Shown piece by piece: positions 35,430 through 36,347 of a stretch of DNA of 36,347 nt. Numbering within the stretch: position 1 is the first letter of the stretch; each line of letters opens with the position of its first letter. Made by a program: the position numbers and the translations under genes. The notes below the pieces were generated by a model. The model worked only from the letters and a program-made list of their open reading frames with translations. It did not search any database and was not told where the DNA came from. This stretch comes from JAIYDJ01 sp031398695 (GTDB taxonomy: Bacteria; Pseudomonadota; Alphaproteobacteria; Rhodobacterales; Rhodobacteraceae), in assembly GCA_031398695.1 (NCBI GenBank), contig JANNNU010000060.1, positions 1 to 36,347 on the forward strand, read 5' to 3'.

Positions 35430-36347
35430 GCTTTCACCTCGTCGCCAACAGGCGCAATAGTTCGTGGGGCAGCGCGCGCTGCATCTCGCCACGGTTGACG
35501 CTTGAACAGCGCGCACAGTTCCGCAACTGCGACAATCAGCGCAAAGCCCAGAACGTTTATGGCCAGCGTCGGCAGGAAACCCCGGTCCGTCAGGTCGAGG
35601 AATGCCCCCAAAATACGCGCAAGGACCATGGATGCCGCAAAAACCGCCAGGGATTGTGTGCCAACCCGGGATACGATCGCCACGAAGCCCGACCAGACGA
35701 CGCCCGTCTTCAGCCGCTCGCCGCCATGCCCCGCAGCAATCCACGCGAGATAGGCCAGCGCCAGAAAGTGGACATAGCGCAGGATGCCGAAATTGGTCTT
35801 GTCGAACAGCGGCGTCCAATCGGCACGCCAGTCGCGCACCATCTGCGACGCATTGATCACCTTGTACCACGCGAACGGAATTGACAGCACCACGATCGCA
35901 ATCGCCAGCGCGATGAGCCACCGGTTGACCGGCGGCTTCGGCAGCCAGCCCGACATGAAGGCAAAGCCGGTAAAGAACACCAGTTGCCAGGCAAACGGGT
36001 TGAAGAACCACACCCGCGTCGATCCCTCGACGAACCACCATTCGGCCGGCAGGTTGATCTGACCCAAATCAGCTGCCAGCCACAGCGCCAAGCTCGCCGC
36101 CACCGCGACCATCGGCGACAGGCGTGACAGCGCGATCATCGGCGGGATCAGCGCAAGGATCACCAGATACATCGGCAGCACGTCGAAGTAATTCGGCACA
36201 TAGGTCAGCGTCATCAGACCGATCAGGTTCGGCCCGGTGTTGTAGAGAAACTTGTTCAGGTTCTGCGTCGCCACTTCGCTGTCCGGAAACACGCCCGACA
36301 GGTCGATCACCAGCGCGGCCAGAAGCGCGCACAGGAACACTCCGATG
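35426..36347 (-). CDS. opgC: OpgC protein (glucan succinyl transferase), C-terminal part (cut by window end)
   Basis: OpgC is an inner-membrane acyltransferase that adds succinyl groups to periplasmic glucans. About 306 residues are visible; the start lies beyond the window. Hydrophobic helices run through most of it. The hallmark LTYVPNYFDVLPMYLVILAL is present near the visible N-terminus, followed by ADLGQINLPAEWWFVEG and FNPFAWQLVFFTGFAFMSGW. It is first of the visible opgC-opgG-opgH-esterase set and overlaps opgG by four bases. Confidence 0.93.
   Translation of the reverse strand, partial: IGVFLCALLAALVIDLSGVFPDSEVATQNLNKFLYNTGPNLIGLMTLTYVPNYFDVLPMYLVILALIPPMIALSRLSPMVAVAASLALWLAADLGQINLPAEWWFVEGSTRVWFFNPFAWQLVFFTGFAFMSGWLPKPPVNRWLIALAIAIVVLSIPFAWYKVINASQMVRDWRADWTPLFDKTNFGILRYVHFLALAYLAWIAAGHGGERLKTGVVWSGFVAIVSRVGTQSLAVFAASMVLARILGAFLDLTDRGFLPTLAINVLGFALIVAVAELCALFKRQPWRDAARAAPRTIAPVGDEVKA

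Overview
This window is high-GC DNA, dense with overlapping genes, and looks like a chromosomal segment of an alphaproteobacterium of the Rhodobacter/Roseobacter group. That placement rests on the ribosomal and RNA polymerase proteins and on an opg (osmoregulated periplasmic glucan) operon of the short-OpgH type known from Rhodobacter. It is an inference from gene content and protein character, not from a database search.

Region 1 (1-6820, all minus strand) is the secE-nusG / rplK-rplA / rplJ-rplL-rpoB locus. rpoB is cut by the window start. A DUF616-type glycosyltransferase-like gene sits between the rplA terminator and the rplJ leader, preceded by a 26-codon ORF that overlaps its start. Clear hairpin terminators lie after rplA and between secE and nusG, and a structured leader precedes rplJ.

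Region 2 (6969-17334) holds an oligopeptide-type ABC importer. Two permeases and a Tat-exported binding protein form a minus-strand operon. The matching fused double ATPase lies more than 4 kb beyond it on the plus strand. Between the two parts are a class III nucleotide cyclase, a divergent DUF3095 protein with cyclase-like metal aspartates, and a UDP-N-acetylhexosamine dehydrogenase.

Region 3 (17378-24526, plus strand) is the most unusual part. A plausible sigma-70 promoter precedes three tightly coupled glycosyltransferase genes (MurG-like, GT4, MurG-like). They are followed by a 906-residue exporter-type ABC protein whose ATPase motifs are all degenerate and whose nucleotide-binding domain carries a ~275-residue insertion, and then by a small cyclic-nucleotide-binding protein.

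Region 4 (24558-30949) contains a calcineurin-like phosphoesterase, a metallo-beta-lactamase-fold hydrolase, and a minus-strand run of CapD/WbpM-type sugar-nucleotide dehydratase, GT4 glycosyltransferase and polysaccharide deacetylase. With the sugar dehydrogenase, this suggests production and modification of a GlcNAc-derived surface glycan. The cyclase, cNMP-binding protein and two metallohydrolases suggest, without proof, that cyclic nucleotides are involved in its control.

Region 5 (31277-36347, minus strand) is opgC (cut by the window end)-opgG-opgH plus a secreted alpha/beta-hydrolase. All four are joined by ATGA overlaps and form a periplasmic glucan operon.
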